From CAVTPD01 sp963736575 (GTDB lineage Bacteria > Bacteroidota > Bacteroidia > Cytophagales > JAAEPT01): a stretch of 64,000 nucleotides of DNA. The position numbers were made by a program, and so were the translations under genes. The notes under the pieces were generated by a model that was given only the letters and a program-made list of their open reading frames with translations, did not search any database and was not told the origin of the DNA. Shown in pieces: positions 8,797 to 17,806 of the stretch. Location of the stretch: NCBI GenBank assembly GCA_963736575.1, contig CAVTPD010000003.1:310001-374000 (forward strand), read 5' to 3'. Positions within the stretch are counted from its first letter, which is position 1. Every line of letters starts with the position of its first letter.

Positions 8797-9846
8797 CTAT
8801 AAAATCAACATAGCGTCTCCATAACTGAAGAACTTGTATTTTTCTTTTACTGCTTCTTCGTAAGCTTTCATAATTAAATCATACCCGCCAAAAGCACAAG
8901 TCATCATTAATAACGTAGACTCTGGTGTATGAAAATTAGTTACTAAAGCATTTAATATTTTAAACTCGTAAGGAGGGAAAATGAATTTATCCGTCCAACC
9001 GTCGTTTGGTTTTAAACGACCACCAGCAGAAACAGCAGATTCTATTGATCTTACCGAAGTAGTACCAATTGCTACCACACGTTTCTTCTCGTCTAAAGCT
9101 CTGTTAACACGGTCTGCAGTTTCTTCAGTAACTATATAGTTTTCTGAATCCATTTTGTGTTTGGTTAAGTCTTCTACGTCTACCTGACGGAAAGTACCTA
9201 AACCAACGTGTAAAGTAACAGAAACTCTGTCTACACCTTTAATTTCTAAACGTTTTAATAACTGTGGTGTAAAGTGTAAACCAGCCGTTGGGGCCGCCAC
9301 AGCACCTATGTTTTTAGCATATACCGTTTGGTATCTTTCTTTATCAAAATCTGCTAAAGGTCTTTTAATGTATTTAGGCAATGGTGTTTCACCTAAGCTT
9401 TCAATAACTCTGTAAAACTCTTCATCAGACATTCCGTCTAAAATGAATCGAATTGTTCTTCCTCTTGAAGTAGTGTTATCTATTACTTCGGCAACAAGAT
9501 CACTATCTCCAAAATATAATTTATTACCTACTCTAATTTTACGAGCGGGGTCTACTAAAACATCCCAAAGATGATTTTCTTTGTTTAATTCACGAAGTAA
9601 GAAAACTTCAATTTTAGCACCTGTTTTTTCTTTATTACCGTAAAGACGAGCTGGAAAAACTTTCGTGTCATTCACTACAAAAACATCGTCCTCATCAAAG
9701 TATTCTAAGATGTCTTTAAAATGTCTGTGTTCAATTTTTCCGGTATCTCTATGAACCACCATTAAACGGGATTCATCACGGTTGTCAGCGGGGTATTCTG
9801 CCAATAATTCTTCGGGCAGGTTAAATTTAAACTCTGATAGTTTCAT
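8797..9846 (-). CDS. queA: S-adenosylmethionine:tRNA ribosyltransferase-isomerase
   Basis: 349 aa, full length. QueA moves the ribosyl part of SAM to preQ1 at tRNA position 34, giving epoxyqueuosine. Recognised by MKLSEFKFNLPEELLAEYPA, DESRLMVV, VVNDTKVFPARL, TPLPKYIKRP, AAPTAGLHFTPQLL and TNFHTPESTLLMM, all in the family order. It starts with ATG. It stands alone between a terminator downstream and an 84-nt gap to the Na/Pi cotransporter upstream. No preQ1 riboswitch is visible in that gap. Confidence 0.96.
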   Translation of the reverse strand: MKLSEFKFNLPEELLAEYPADNRDESRLMVVHRDTGKIEHRHFKDILEYFDEDDVFVVNDTKVFPARLYGNKEKTGAKIEVFLLRELNKENHLWDVLVDPARKIRVGNKLYFGDSDLVAEVIDNTTSRGRTIRFILDGMSDEEFYRVIESLGETPLPKYIKRPLADFDKERYQTVYAKNIGAVAAPTAGLHFTPQLLKRLEIKGVDRVSVTLHVGLGTFRQVDVEDLTKHKMDSENYIVTEETADRVNRALDEKKRVVAIGTTSVRSIESAVSAGGRLKPNDGWTDKFIFPPYEFKILNALVTNFHTPESTLLMMTCAFGGYDLIMKAYEEAVKEKYKFFSYGDAMLIL

Positions 9847-9930
9847 AATAAATATTACGGTATTTATTAAATGTTAATAAAATACGAACCGCAAAAGTAT
9901 TGATTTTAATTATAAGGGCGAAAAAAAATA

Positions 9931-11643
9931 TTACACGCCCTGAATTATTTTAGATATCTCGTACAACTTATCGCCCAGACGTTCCTGTAAATTAAAGATA
10001 TCTCTAAATAATAAGCCCGATTTAATTTTTGTAGCCTTCTTCTCTTTTCTTTCCAGAAGGTGTGTTCTCATTTCCTCTCTCTTAGCATTTATCTTTTCTT
10101 CCAGCTCTAAGGCTAAATTATAATCTATGCCTTCTTCCAGTTTCTCTAAATTCTTTTTAGCCACTTCAAATGCTTGGTACAATAAATCAAACATTTCCAT
10201 CACTTGCTTATTTAAGCTCTTTTCTAAAGTGATTTCGTTGGTTTCATTTTGGTCTATTGTTAAAGACATTCTATAACATAGATCTGCTGAAGATTCTAGT
10301 TCGTGCGTTATGGCTGTTAATTGAAATGTTCTGTCCGATGTTTCCTGACTAATTCTTTCTGTAGACAAAGACGATAAGAATTCGCAAATCTCAAGCTCTA
10401 ACTCATCCGACTCTTTTTCCATCAACTCAATTTCGTCAAATATGGGTTCTTTCTTCTTAATGTCTTTATCCAACAGGATATGGACATTCTGCATCATCTC
10501 AAAAACCTTTTTGGCATATGAATCAATTTCTTTTTTAGCCTCTAGAATAGCTAATTCTGGCGTTGTAACAATGGAATAATCTATAAACTTAGCCGTCTTG
10601 GTTTCGTGTTTATCTTTAACCATTTTGTTCACTAATTTTTCAATCTGTGGAACAAATCCTATAAGCAGAACGGCGTTTAAAAAGTTAAAACACGAGTGGA
10701 ATAAAGACAATGCTTTTGGCATTGCATCACCTCTAGCTTCAAGATCATTAGTAAAGACCGATTTATAGCCAAAGAAAAACTGGTTTAAAGAATCCATCCA
10801 ATTGGTAAACCAAGGCAATATTAATATCATCCAAAACACACCAATTAAGTTAAATACCATGTGCGCTCTTGCCGCTCGTTTGGCATTAACATTCCCTATT
10901 AAAGAGGCTAAATAAGCGGTTATGGTTGTACCAATGTTTTCACCTAAAACCATTCCTATACCTACTTGTATTGGCACCCAACCCTGAGCCACCATTACTA
11001 AAGTAATACTCATTGCCGCACTAGAAGATTGTACCACAACGGTAAGAATACTACCAATAATCACAAATAATATAGTAGAAAGCATCCCCATACTAGAATA
11101 CTCAGACAAGAAAGCCAATACTTCCGGATTATTTTTTAAGTCCGGAACACAGTCTTTCATAAAATCTAAACCAATAAACAAAAGACCAAAGCCCAATAGA
11201 AATTCACCAAAAGAATTTCTTCTTTTCAGTTTAGAAAATAAAAGAGGAACAGCAATGGCTATTAAAGGAAGTGCATAGGAGGTAATATGAAATTTACCAA
11301 AACCTAATAGAGAGATTAACCAACTGGTTACAGTTGTACCAAAATTGGCACCCATTATAACCCCTATAGATTGGGCTACGGTTAATAAACCGGCATTTAC
11401 AAAACTCACTACCATTACAGTAGTAGCAGAAGAAGATTGAATTAGCGAGGTGGTTATGAAACCAGTTAACCACCCACTAAATCTATTATTTGTTAATGTT
11501 GAAAGCAGTTTCCGAAGACTTTTACCTGCTATTTTCTGAATCGATTCACTCATCACTTTCATCCCGTAGATGAAAACCCCAAGTGAGCCCAATAGGCTTA
11601 AAAGATCTAACAGACTGTAACTCAACTCATTTGATGACGACAT
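9931..11643 (-). CDS. Na+/phosphate cotransporter family protein with PhoU-like C-terminal domain (NptA/YjbB type)
   Basis: 570 aa. The membrane part (about 1-340) contains the duplicated SLC34-type signature QSSSATT (ITTSLIQSSSATTVMVV) and QSSSAAM (VVVQSSSAAMSITL), plus GANFGTT and GENIGTT loops expected in an inverted-repeat fold. Residues about 355-565 are a helical PhoU-like region (FEMMQNVHILLDKDIKKKEP, LERKEKKATKIKSGLLFRDI). It should take up inorganic phosphate with sodium, or export it in YjbB fashion. A PhoB/PhoR-like pair and a BtaA-like lipid gene lie within 10 kb, which would fit phosphate adaptation but is not proof of co-regulation. Transcribed alone, downstream of recA on the same strand. 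Confidence 0.92.
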   Translation of the reverse strand: MSSSNELSYSLLDLLSLLGSLGVFIYGMKVMSESIQKIAGKSLRKLLSTLTNNRFSGWLTGFITTSLIQSSSATTVMVVSFVNAGLLTVAQSIGVIMGANFGTTVTSWLISLLGFGKFHITSYALPLIAIAVPLLFSKLKRRNSFGEFLLGFGLLFIGLDFMKDCVPDLKNNPEVLAFLSEYSSMGMLSTILFVIIGSILTVVVQSSSAAMSITLVMVAQGWVPIQVGIGMVLGENIGTTITAYLASLIGNVNAKRAARAHMVFNLIGVFWMILILPWFTNWMDSLNQFFFGYKSVFTNDLEARGDAMPKALSLFHSCFNFLNAVLLIGFVPQIEKLVNKMVKDKHETKTAKFIDYSIVTTPELAILEAKKEIDSYAKKVFEMMQNVHILLDKDIKKKEPIFDEIELMEKESDELELEICEFLSSLSTERISQETSDRTFQLTAITHELESSADLCYRMSLTIDQNETNEITLEKSLNKQVMEMFDLLYQAFEVAKKNLEKLEEGIDYNLALELEEKINAKREEMRTHLLERKEKKATKIKSGLLFRDIFNLQERLGDKLYEISKIIQGV

Positions 11644-11760
11644 AAAACTTTAGGCTTGAAAACAAAGACAATTATAGATGATTTTTGAGGAAAAGAGGTT
11701 TCAAAACACCGAATTAATGCTTTATTCAAACAACCTTAACACTTTGTTAACATTAAGACA

Positions 11761-12762
11761 CTATTCCTTAACTGTCATTTTTGCTCTAATCTTAGCTTCA
11801 ATTTCATCCGCTAATTCTGGGTTATCTTTCAGTATATTTTTTACAGCATCTCTACCCTGCCCAATCTTGTTTCCATTATAAGAGAACCAAGAACCTGCTT
11901 TATCTACAATACCAAATTCTACACCAATGTCTAGTATCTCACCTACTTTAGAAATACCTTCTCCGTACATAATATCAAATTCTACAATTTTGAACGGAGG
12001 TGCTACTTTATTTTTAACCACTTTAACTTTTACTCGGTTACCCGTAATATTATCTGGACTTTCTTTAATCTGCCCTATTCTTCTAATATCTAAACGTACC
12101 GAAGCATAAAATTTAAGTGCATTACCACCGGTTGTAGTTTCGGGGTTACCAAACATAACACCAATCTTTTCACGCAATTGGTTAATAAAAATACATGAAC
12201 AACCTGTTTTGTTAATGGTACCTGTAAGTTTTCTTAAAGCCTGAGACATTAATCTAGCCTGAAGTCCCATTTTACTTTCCCCCATTTCACCTTCTAATTC
12301 GGCTTTTGGTGTAAGTGCAGCTACAGAATCAATAACAATAATATCAATAGCACCAGAACGAATTAATTGTTCTGTAATTTCTAACGCTTGCTCGCCACTA
12401 TCTGGCTGAGAGATTAATAAATTCTCTGTATCTATTCCTAATCGTTCTGCATACGATTTATCAAAGGCATGCTCTGCATCTATAAAAGCTGCTAAACCAC
12501 CCTTTTTCTGCGCCTCTGCAATACAGTGCATAGACAACGTAGTTTTACCAGAGGATTCTGGGCCATAAATTTCAATAACTCTACCTCTTGGAATACCGCC
12601 AATTCCTAAGGCTAAATCTAAACCAATAGAACCCGTAGAGATTGCTGGTACATCTACCACACGGTCATCACTCAACTTCATTATAGTACCTTTTCCAAAA
12701 GATTTTTCAATCTTATCAATGGTAAGCTGAAGTACTTTTAACTTCTCGTTTTTATCGCTCAT
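11761..12762 (-). CDS. recA: Recombinase A
   Basis: 333 aa, complete. The ATP-dependent strand-exchange protein of homologous recombination. Walker A reads GPESSGKTT at about residues 68-76. The Walker B region is IDIIVIDSVAALTPKAELEG, followed by loop L1 (GESKMGLQARLMSQALRK) and L2 (IGVMFGNPETTTGGNALKF). The C-terminal acidic tail seen in enterobacteria is absent; the protein ends RAKMTVKE. The region upstream (12763-12925) is shared with a divergent DUF3108 gene. No clear LexA-type box was seen there. Confidence 0.98.
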   Translation of the reverse strand: MSDKNEKLKVLQLTIDKIEKSFGKGTIMKLSDDRVVDVPAISTGSIGLDLALGIGGIPRGRVIEIYGPESSGKTTLSMHCIAEAQKKGGLAAFIDAEHAFDKSYAERLGIDTENLLISQPDSGEQALEITEQLIRSGAIDIIVIDSVAALTPKAELEGEMGESKMGLQARLMSQALRKLTGTINKTGCSCIFINQLREKIGVMFGNPETTTGGNALKFYASVRLDIRRIGQIKESPDNITGNRVKVKVVKNKVAPPFKIVEFDIMYGEGISKVGEILDIGVEFGIVDKAGSWFSYNGNKIGQGRDAVKNILKDNPELADEIEAKIRAKMTVKE

Positions 12763-12925
12763 AGAATTAGTTATTGGGACGCTGAAATTAGAAAGAACAA
12801 GTTATTAAGCTTCTACTATGAAACCAAAATCTAAAAATTTTAATTATACACAAAACGTTTTTCCTTCGTTAATAGGATCGACTGTTTATTCTTATTTATC
12901 TTGTTACTTAAACTTTTGAAAATAA

Positions 12926-13738
12926 ATGAAAACTAGATTTATTATAATAAGCCTTTTGGCCCTCATCTGTTTTTCTTTTACGCAATCCGTTCAAAAACGT
13001 TTCTTAATTGTAGAGAATACGGCATTTGACCTAGGCGAAAAACTTACCTACCGTTTACATTACGGAATATTTAATGCCGGAATAGGTACACTTGAAGTCT
13101 CTCCTAAAAAATACAGAGTAAACGACCGAGTTTGCTATAAATACACCATTCACGGGCAATCGGTGGGTACATTTGCTACTTTTATGAAAATTGAAGACTG
13201 GTTTATTTCTTATGCAGATACAGCCAATCTTCACCCTCAATTATTTTACAGAGACATTGAAGAAAATAAATACAATTTAAAAGAGAGAACTCTTTTTAAT
13301 CAAAACGATACTGTTACTACTGTTACCCGTTGGGACAAAGATCACCCAGAGAAAAAAACCAAATCATACAATACTGCTAAAAACTTACACGATTTAGTGA
13401 GTGGTTTTTATTTCCTTAGAAACATAGACTATTCTAAAGTAAACGAAGGAGATGTTATTGAAATTTGGGGATTCTTTGAAAACGATTACTACAAATTAAA
13501 AATCCGTTACCGAGGTAAAGAAAAAGTTAAAACGGATGCTGGTAAATTTAATGCCTTACGTTTTACACCCATTATGCCAGAAAACAGTCTTTTTGATGGT
13601 GAAAACTCCATTGAATTCTGGTTATCTGACGATGAAAACAAAATTCCTGTAAAATGTAAAGCACATATGTTTGTAGGTGCGGTAGAATTAGAACTAAAAG
13701 ACTACAGTGGCCTTAGACATAACATTAATAAACTATAA
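12926..13738 (+). CDS. DUF3108 exported protein
   Basis: 270 aa. Signal peptide at residues 1-19 (MKTRFIIISLLALICFSFTQ). The body matches DUF3108: FDLGEKLTYRLHYGIFNAGI near the start, a central FYFLRNIDYSKVNEGD, and KVKTDAGKFNALRFTPIMPE followed by IEFWLSDDENKIPVKCKAHM. DUF3108 proteins are periplasmic beta-rich proteins of unknown function. It is divergent from recA and probably ends at the inverted repeat at 13761-13801. The start was chosen at the ATG preceding the signal peptide. Confidence 0.85.
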   Translation: MKTRFIIISLLALICFSFTQSVQKRFLIVENTAFDLGEKLTYRLHYGIFNAGIGTLEVSPKKYRVNDRVCYKYTIHGQSVGTFATFMKIEDWFISYADTANLHPQLFYRDIEENKYNLKERTLFNQNDTVTTVTRWDKDHPEKKTKSYNTAKNLHDLVSGFYFLRNIDYSKVNEGDVIEIWGFFENDYYKLKIRYRGKEKVKTDAGKFNALRFTPIMPENSLFDGENSIEFWLSDDENKIPVKCKAHMFVGAVELELKDYSGLRHNINKL

Positions 13739-13760
13739 TTAATACGTTTTAAAAGGGTTG

Positions 13761-13801
13761 CTTTCCAAAACGTTTAGCAGTTACGTTCAACTTTTGGAAA
13801 G
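13761..13801 (+). terminator. Probable terminator after the DUF3108 gene
   Basis: Perfect 10-bp inverted repeat CTTTCCAAAA / TTTTGGAAAG separated by 21 nt, which themselves contain ACGT...ACGT. The following T-tract is weak (TTTATACTT), so termination efficiency is uncertain. Confidence 0.4.
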
Positions 13802-13855
13802 TTTATACTTATAACTTTAACTGCATAATATTCTAAATCTCAAAAGAGCGTACAC

Positions 13856-15193
13856 GTGCATTTTCTTAAAACATCTATTGTAATTTTATCTTTATTAATT
13901 TCTTTTATTTCTTTAGCTGGAAACCCAGTTCTTAGTGGCGAAGTTGTAAGCCCGTCTAAAGATCATTTGTACATTTACCGTCAATACGGTGCTTACCATT
14001 TTTTTTATGACTCCGTAAAAGTAAAAAACAAGAAGTTCCATTTTCAGCCTAAAGAATTTAAAGACGGGATTTACAGAGTTGGCTTTAACAGAAACCAAAC
14101 TTACCCGGTGGTCTTGTTGCAAAACACGTCTACTGAAATCTTTATTCACGAAGATAAATTTGATGAAGAGAACCGCATAATAAATGGTGCAGACAGCAAA
14201 TTATATCAACTATATCTAGCAGAAAACGAAAAATTTTCTCAAAACCTGAAAGAATTAGAAACTCGTTTTAAATCAATAATTCCACTTAAAGAAACTAACC
14301 CAAATCAATTTAATGAAGAATGGAGTGTAATTAGAGACGACTTTGGTAAGATGACCTTTGAAAAAAATGAGTTTTATAAAAACTCTATAGATTCTGCCGA
14401 AACCGAATACATGAAAGGCTTCTTTAAACACTTGTATTACCCACAAAACACCAAACTTAAATTCTTAAACGAAAACGAGTTTAGCAACGACCAATATGTT
14501 TATAGCGATTTGATTGACACAAAAGTTAACGCCTACTTTTTAAACATGGGCAATCTTTCTGCTCAAAACTTAGATGAGAACTGCCAAGCGGTACTTGCGC
14601 TATTCCCTAAAGAAACATTAAGTCGAGATGTTGCTTACAGCACTTTAATACGAATAGCATCTACTATAGACATTAATTATGCCTCGGCACTTTCTCAGCA
14701 ACAGATTAAAGAATACCCTAGTTCTTTGGTGGCACAAGAATTGAATAACGCTTTACCAAAACCTGCCCCACAGATTGGGGACTTAGCTCCCGACATAGCT
14801 TTACCAAATGCCAAAGGTGATACCATTTCACTTTCTTCTTTAAAAGGAAAAGTAGTGCTTTTAGATTTTTGGGCATCTTGGTGTGGCCCCTGCCGAAGAG
14901 AATCGCCAAATGTTGTTAATGCTTATAAAAAATATGAAGATGCTGGTTTTACAGTATACAGCGTTTCTTTAGACGGAGATAAACAACGGTGGATCAATGC
15001 TATAGACCAAGACAACCTTATTTGGCCCAACCATGTTTCTGAATTAACGAAGTGGAATTCTACTGCTTCACAGAGATATCACGTAAGAGGAATCCCCGCA
15101 ACCTTTTTAATTGACAAGAATGGAACTATAATTGCAAAGAATTTACGCGGTAATCAGTTGCTTACCACTTTAGAAGAAATCTTTAAGGAATAG
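13856..15193 (+). CDS. TlpA-like thioredoxin-fold protein with DUF4369-like N-terminal domain
   Basis: 445 aa, GTG start. Signal peptide at about 1-21. Residues about 24-115 look like DUF4369 (SGEVVSPSKDHLYIYRQYG, FHFQPKEFKDGIYRVGF), then a helical linker, then a TlpA/redoxin domain at about 305-445 with APQIGDLAPDIALPNAKGD and LLDFWASWCGPCRRESP holding the CGPC active site. The cis-Pro loop reads RGIPATFLID. Such proteins are periplasmic disulfide reductases common in Bacteroidota; the physiological target is unknown. The next gene, a response regulator, starts 16 nt downstream, so they may be co-transcribed. Confidence 0.9.
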   Translation: MHFLKTSIVILSLLISFISLAGNPVLSGEVVSPSKDHLYIYRQYGAYHFFYDSVKVKNKKFHFQPKEFKDGIYRVGFNRNQTYPVVLLQNTSTEIFIHEDKFDEENRIINGADSKLYQLYLAENEKFSQNLKELETRFKSIIPLKETNPNQFNEEWSVIRDDFGKMTFEKNEFYKNSIDSAETEYMKGFFKHLYYPQNTKLKFLNENEFSNDQYVYSDLIDTKVNAYFLNMGNLSAQNLDENCQAVLALFPKETLSRDVAYSTLIRIASTIDINYASALSQQQIKEYPSSLVAQELNNALPKPAPQIGDLAPDIALPNAKGDTISLSSLKGKVVLLDFWASWCGPCRRESPNVVNAYKKYEDAGFTVYSVSLDGDKQRWINAIDQDNLIWPNHVSELTKWNSTASQRYHVRGIPATFLIDKNGTIIAKNLRGNQLLTTLEEIFKE

Positions 15194-15209
15194 CGTTAGT
15201 ACACATCTT

Positions 15210-15890
15210 ATGGAATCGAAAACAAAAAGAATTCTTGTAGTTGACGACGATAAGGACATTGTAGAACTTCTGGAATACAACCTTACCAAAGAAGGTTACG
15301 AAGTTAGAACAGCCGAAAACGGGGAAGTTGCTGTTAAAATAGCTAAAACATTTGTTCCCAACTTAGTGCTTTTAGACATTATGATGCCTGTTTTGGATGG
15401 TGTAGAAGCTTGCCGACAGTTAAAACAGATGCCTGAACTTAAAGACACTTTTGTTTTGATGCTTACAGCTAGAGCCGAAGAATATTCTGAAGTTGCTGCT
15501 TTCCAAATGGGAGCAGACGATTATGTTCTAAAACCCATTAAGCCACGTGCTTTATTAAGCCGATTATCTTCAATTTTTAGAAGAAACAACAATAATTACG
15601 AGCAAGACGAAATAATCTTCCGTGATTTAAAAATCAACAAAACCACCTACTCTGTTCATAAAGCCGATAAAGAAATTAATTTCCCTAAAAAAGAATTTGA
15701 ATTGCTTTATTTCTTATCTACACACCCAAATAAAGTTTACGGAAGAGATGAGTTATTAAACAACATTTGGGGCACCGATGTATTGGTTGTACCTAGAACG
15801 GTAGATGTACATATCCGAAAAATTAGAGAGAAAATTGGAGAAGATTATATTAAAACCATTAAGGGTATTGGCTACTCTTTAAATGATTAA
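15210..15890 (+). CDS. OmpR/PhoB-family response regulator
   Basis: 226 aa. The receiver domain (about 6-122) has the acidic pair in VVDDDKD, phosphoacceptor Asp56 in LLDIMMP, Thr in MLTARAEEY and Lys in YVLKPIKP. The winged-helix DNA-binding domain (about 130-225) shows FPKKEFELLYFLSTHPNKVY, LVVPRTVDVHIRKIREKIGE and TIKGIGYSL. It should be phosphorylated by the kinase encoded 3 nt downstream and bind promoter DNA. PhoB-like by overall similarity; the regulon cannot be read here, although a Na/Pi cotransporter and a BtaA-like gene are within 6 kb. Confidence 0.94.
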   Translation: MESKTKRILVVDDDKDIVELLEYNLTKEGYEVRTAENGEVAVKIAKTFVPNLVLLDIMMPVLDGVEACRQLKQMPELKDTFVLMLTARAEEYSEVAAFQMGADDYVLKPIKPRALLSRLSSIFRRNNNNYEQDEIIFRDLKINKTTYSVHKADKEINFPKKEFELLYFLSTHPNKVYGRDELLNNIWGTDVLVVPRTVDVHIRKIREKIGEDYIKTIKGIGYSLND

Positions 15891-15893
15891 ACC

Positions 15894-16925
15894 ATGTTTT
15901 TCAACTCACGCATACTTGCGGTTTTAATAGGATTTTTTGTAGCCCTATTCTCATCCTCCTTTTTAGTCTTGTATGGAGAAGCTTCTCCTGTTGAGGTCTT
16001 AATCACCTTTACTGTTTCCTTCTTATCTGCATTTCTGGGCACTTTTTTGGTTTTAGAATTCTTCGTTTTTAAAGAAATAAGAAAGATTTATAAAATATTT
16101 AACAAGTTTAAGTCAGACGGAGGCATTAAATATCAAAAAGAAAGAGAAGCTAGTGTAAACAACATTAGCCAACACCTGTATACTTTTGCCAACAACAAAG
16201 AACAAGAGATTGATAAACTGAAAAAGTTAGAAAGTTTCCGTAGAGAGTTTTTGGCAGATATTTCACACGAATTAAAAACACCCATCTTTTCGGCACAGGG
16301 ATTTATACATACCTTATTAGATGGTGCTGTTGACGATATTAATGTTAGGGATAAGTTTCTAACCAAAGCCGCTAAAAGCCTAGACGATCTTAATAACTTA
16401 ATTCAGGATTTGGTAGTTATCTCTCAGTTAGAAACCGGAGAAGTTAAATTACAACTAGAGTATTTTGATCTATACTTATTGATTTCTGAAATTATAGACC
16501 AAATGGAATACAAAGCCAACGAATTTAATGTGGTAATTAACCTAGATATTCCAGAAGAAAAAGATTATACAGTAGTAGGTGACCGTTACCGCATAGGCCA
16601 AGTACTTACCAATTTAATTACTAACGCCATTAAATACGGCCGTATAGATGGCAAAGGTGTGGTTGAAATATCTTTAAAAGACAGAAAAAACTCTATCTTA
16701 GCAACCATATCGGACGAAGGGCCTGGTATTCCGGCAGAACATTTAGCCCGAATATTTCAGCGGTTTTACAGAATTGACAAAAGTAGGTCTAAAGAATTAG
16801 GCGGAACTGGTTTAGGATTAGCCATTGTAAAACATGTTTTGGAAGCCCACAGTTCTAAAATAAATGTACTAAGCAAAGAAGGAAAAGGCACCAGCTTTAA
16901 CTTTTCGCTGAATAAAAATTTCTAA
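15894..16925 (+). CDS. PhoR-like sensor histidine kinase with minimal N-terminal sensor
   Basis: 343 aa. Two membrane helices at about 7-27 and 33-58 are joined by only a few residues, so there is almost no extracytoplasmic domain. No clear HAMP or PAS domain precedes the kinase core. HisKA has His125 in FLADISHELKTPIF. The HATPase_c domain has NLITNAIKYG (N box), SDEGPGIP (G1) and GGTGLGLAIVKH (G2). It partners the upstream response regulator. The lack of a sensing domain suggests stimulus detection within the membrane or through a partner protein, as proposed for other PhoR-type kinases. A pseudouridine synthase gene starts 4 nt after it. Confidence 0.93.
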   Translation: MFFNSRILAVLIGFFVALFSSSFLVLYGEASPVEVLITFTVSFLSAFLGTFLVLEFFVFKEIRKIYKIFNKFKSDGGIKYQKEREASVNNISQHLYTFANNKEQEIDKLKKLESFRREFLADISHELKTPIFSAQGFIHTLLDGAVDDINVRDKFLTKAAKSLDDLNNLIQDLVVISQLETGEVKLQLEYFDLYLLISEIIDQMEYKANEFNVVINLDIPEEKDYTVVGDRYRIGQVLTNLITNAIKYGRIDGKGVVEISLKDRKNSILATISDEGPGIPAEHLARIFQRFYRIDKSRSKELGGTGLGLAIVKHVLEAHSSKINVLSKEGKGTSFNFSLNKNF

Positions 16926-16929
16926 CTGA

Positions 16930-17646
16930 ATGAAAAAAATTTCTCTTGAGGATATTAAGATCTTCGAGAACGATAATTACATCGTTATCAATAAACCTCC
17001 TTTTTTTGCTACTCTAGAAGATAAAGGAAGCATACAAACTGTTCAACTTTTGTGTGAACAAGAGAATCCCGAACTTCAGATTTGCCATAGAATAGATAAG
17101 GAAACTTCGGGTGCGTTGGCTATTGCCAAAAATGCAGAAGCCTACCGTAATCTGGCTATTCAGTTTGAAAAAAGAACCGTAAACAAACTATACCATGCCA
17201 TAAGTGAAGGCACACATGATATAGATGGCGTTAAGATTGACCGACCGCTAAAAATTTCTGCCCGCGGAAATGTAAAAATAGATTACCGGGGCGGTAAACC
17301 TTCGGAAACGATGGTGAAAACCGAAAAAATATTTAAGCATTACACTGTATTTAATTGCAAACCATTAACGGGTAGAATGCACCAAATTCGTGTGCATTTA
17401 GCTTCTGTTGGCGCACCGCTTGTACACGATGAATTGTATGGCGGAAAACCCGTATTACTTTCCAAACTGAAAAGAAATTTTAACCTAAAGCAACAAACTG
17501 AAGAATTGCCCATAATCCGAAGATTTGCACTACATGCTTATTCTATTGCCTTTAAGGATTTAGATGGTTCCGAAATTTCGGTAGTAGCAGAATACCCGAA
17601 AGACTTTGCTGTTTTATTAAAGCAATTAAATAAGTGGGATAAGTAG
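16930..17646 (+). CDS. RluA-family pseudouridine synthase
   Basis: 238 aa, catalytic domain only, with no S4 domain at the N-terminus. The catalytic Asp lies in CHRIDKETSGALAIAK. Other family blocks are IVINKPPFFATLEDKGS, KRTVNKLYHAISEG, KPLTGRMHQIRVHLASVGAP and LVHDELYGG, then RFALHAYSIAFKDL. It converts uridine to pseudouridine in rRNA or tRNA; which site cannot be decided. It directly follows the kinase gene, so it is probably the last gene of that transcript. Confidence 0.93.
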   Translation: MKKISLEDIKIFENDNYIVINKPPFFATLEDKGSIQTVQLLCEQENPELQICHRIDKETSGALAIAKNAEAYRNLAIQFEKRTVNKLYHAISEGTHDIDGVKIDRPLKISARGNVKIDYRGGKPSETMVKTEKIFKHYTVFNCKPLTGRMHQIRVHLASVGAPLVHDELYGGKPVLLSKLKRNFNLKQQTEELPIIRRFALHAYSIAFKDLDGSEISVVAEYPKDFAVLLKQLNKWDK

Positions 17647-17806
17647 TCTTTTTTTTGTTTTAGGACAAATCTGGTCTTGCAAAACTAATGAACTAACTAC
17701 TCTACGCATGATAAAAATACCCGCCCCTACTGCCATAGCCAGTATATTCACTGGCTTGTAAAATGGATTTTCAGTAAGCTTTCTTAAAACGTAATCTTGA
17801 TGTAAA

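Noticed and set aside
13741..13855. Riboswitch or sRNA before the TlpA-like gene
   Set aside because: The inverted repeat is explained as a terminator of the previous gene; no known riboswitch core was recognised.
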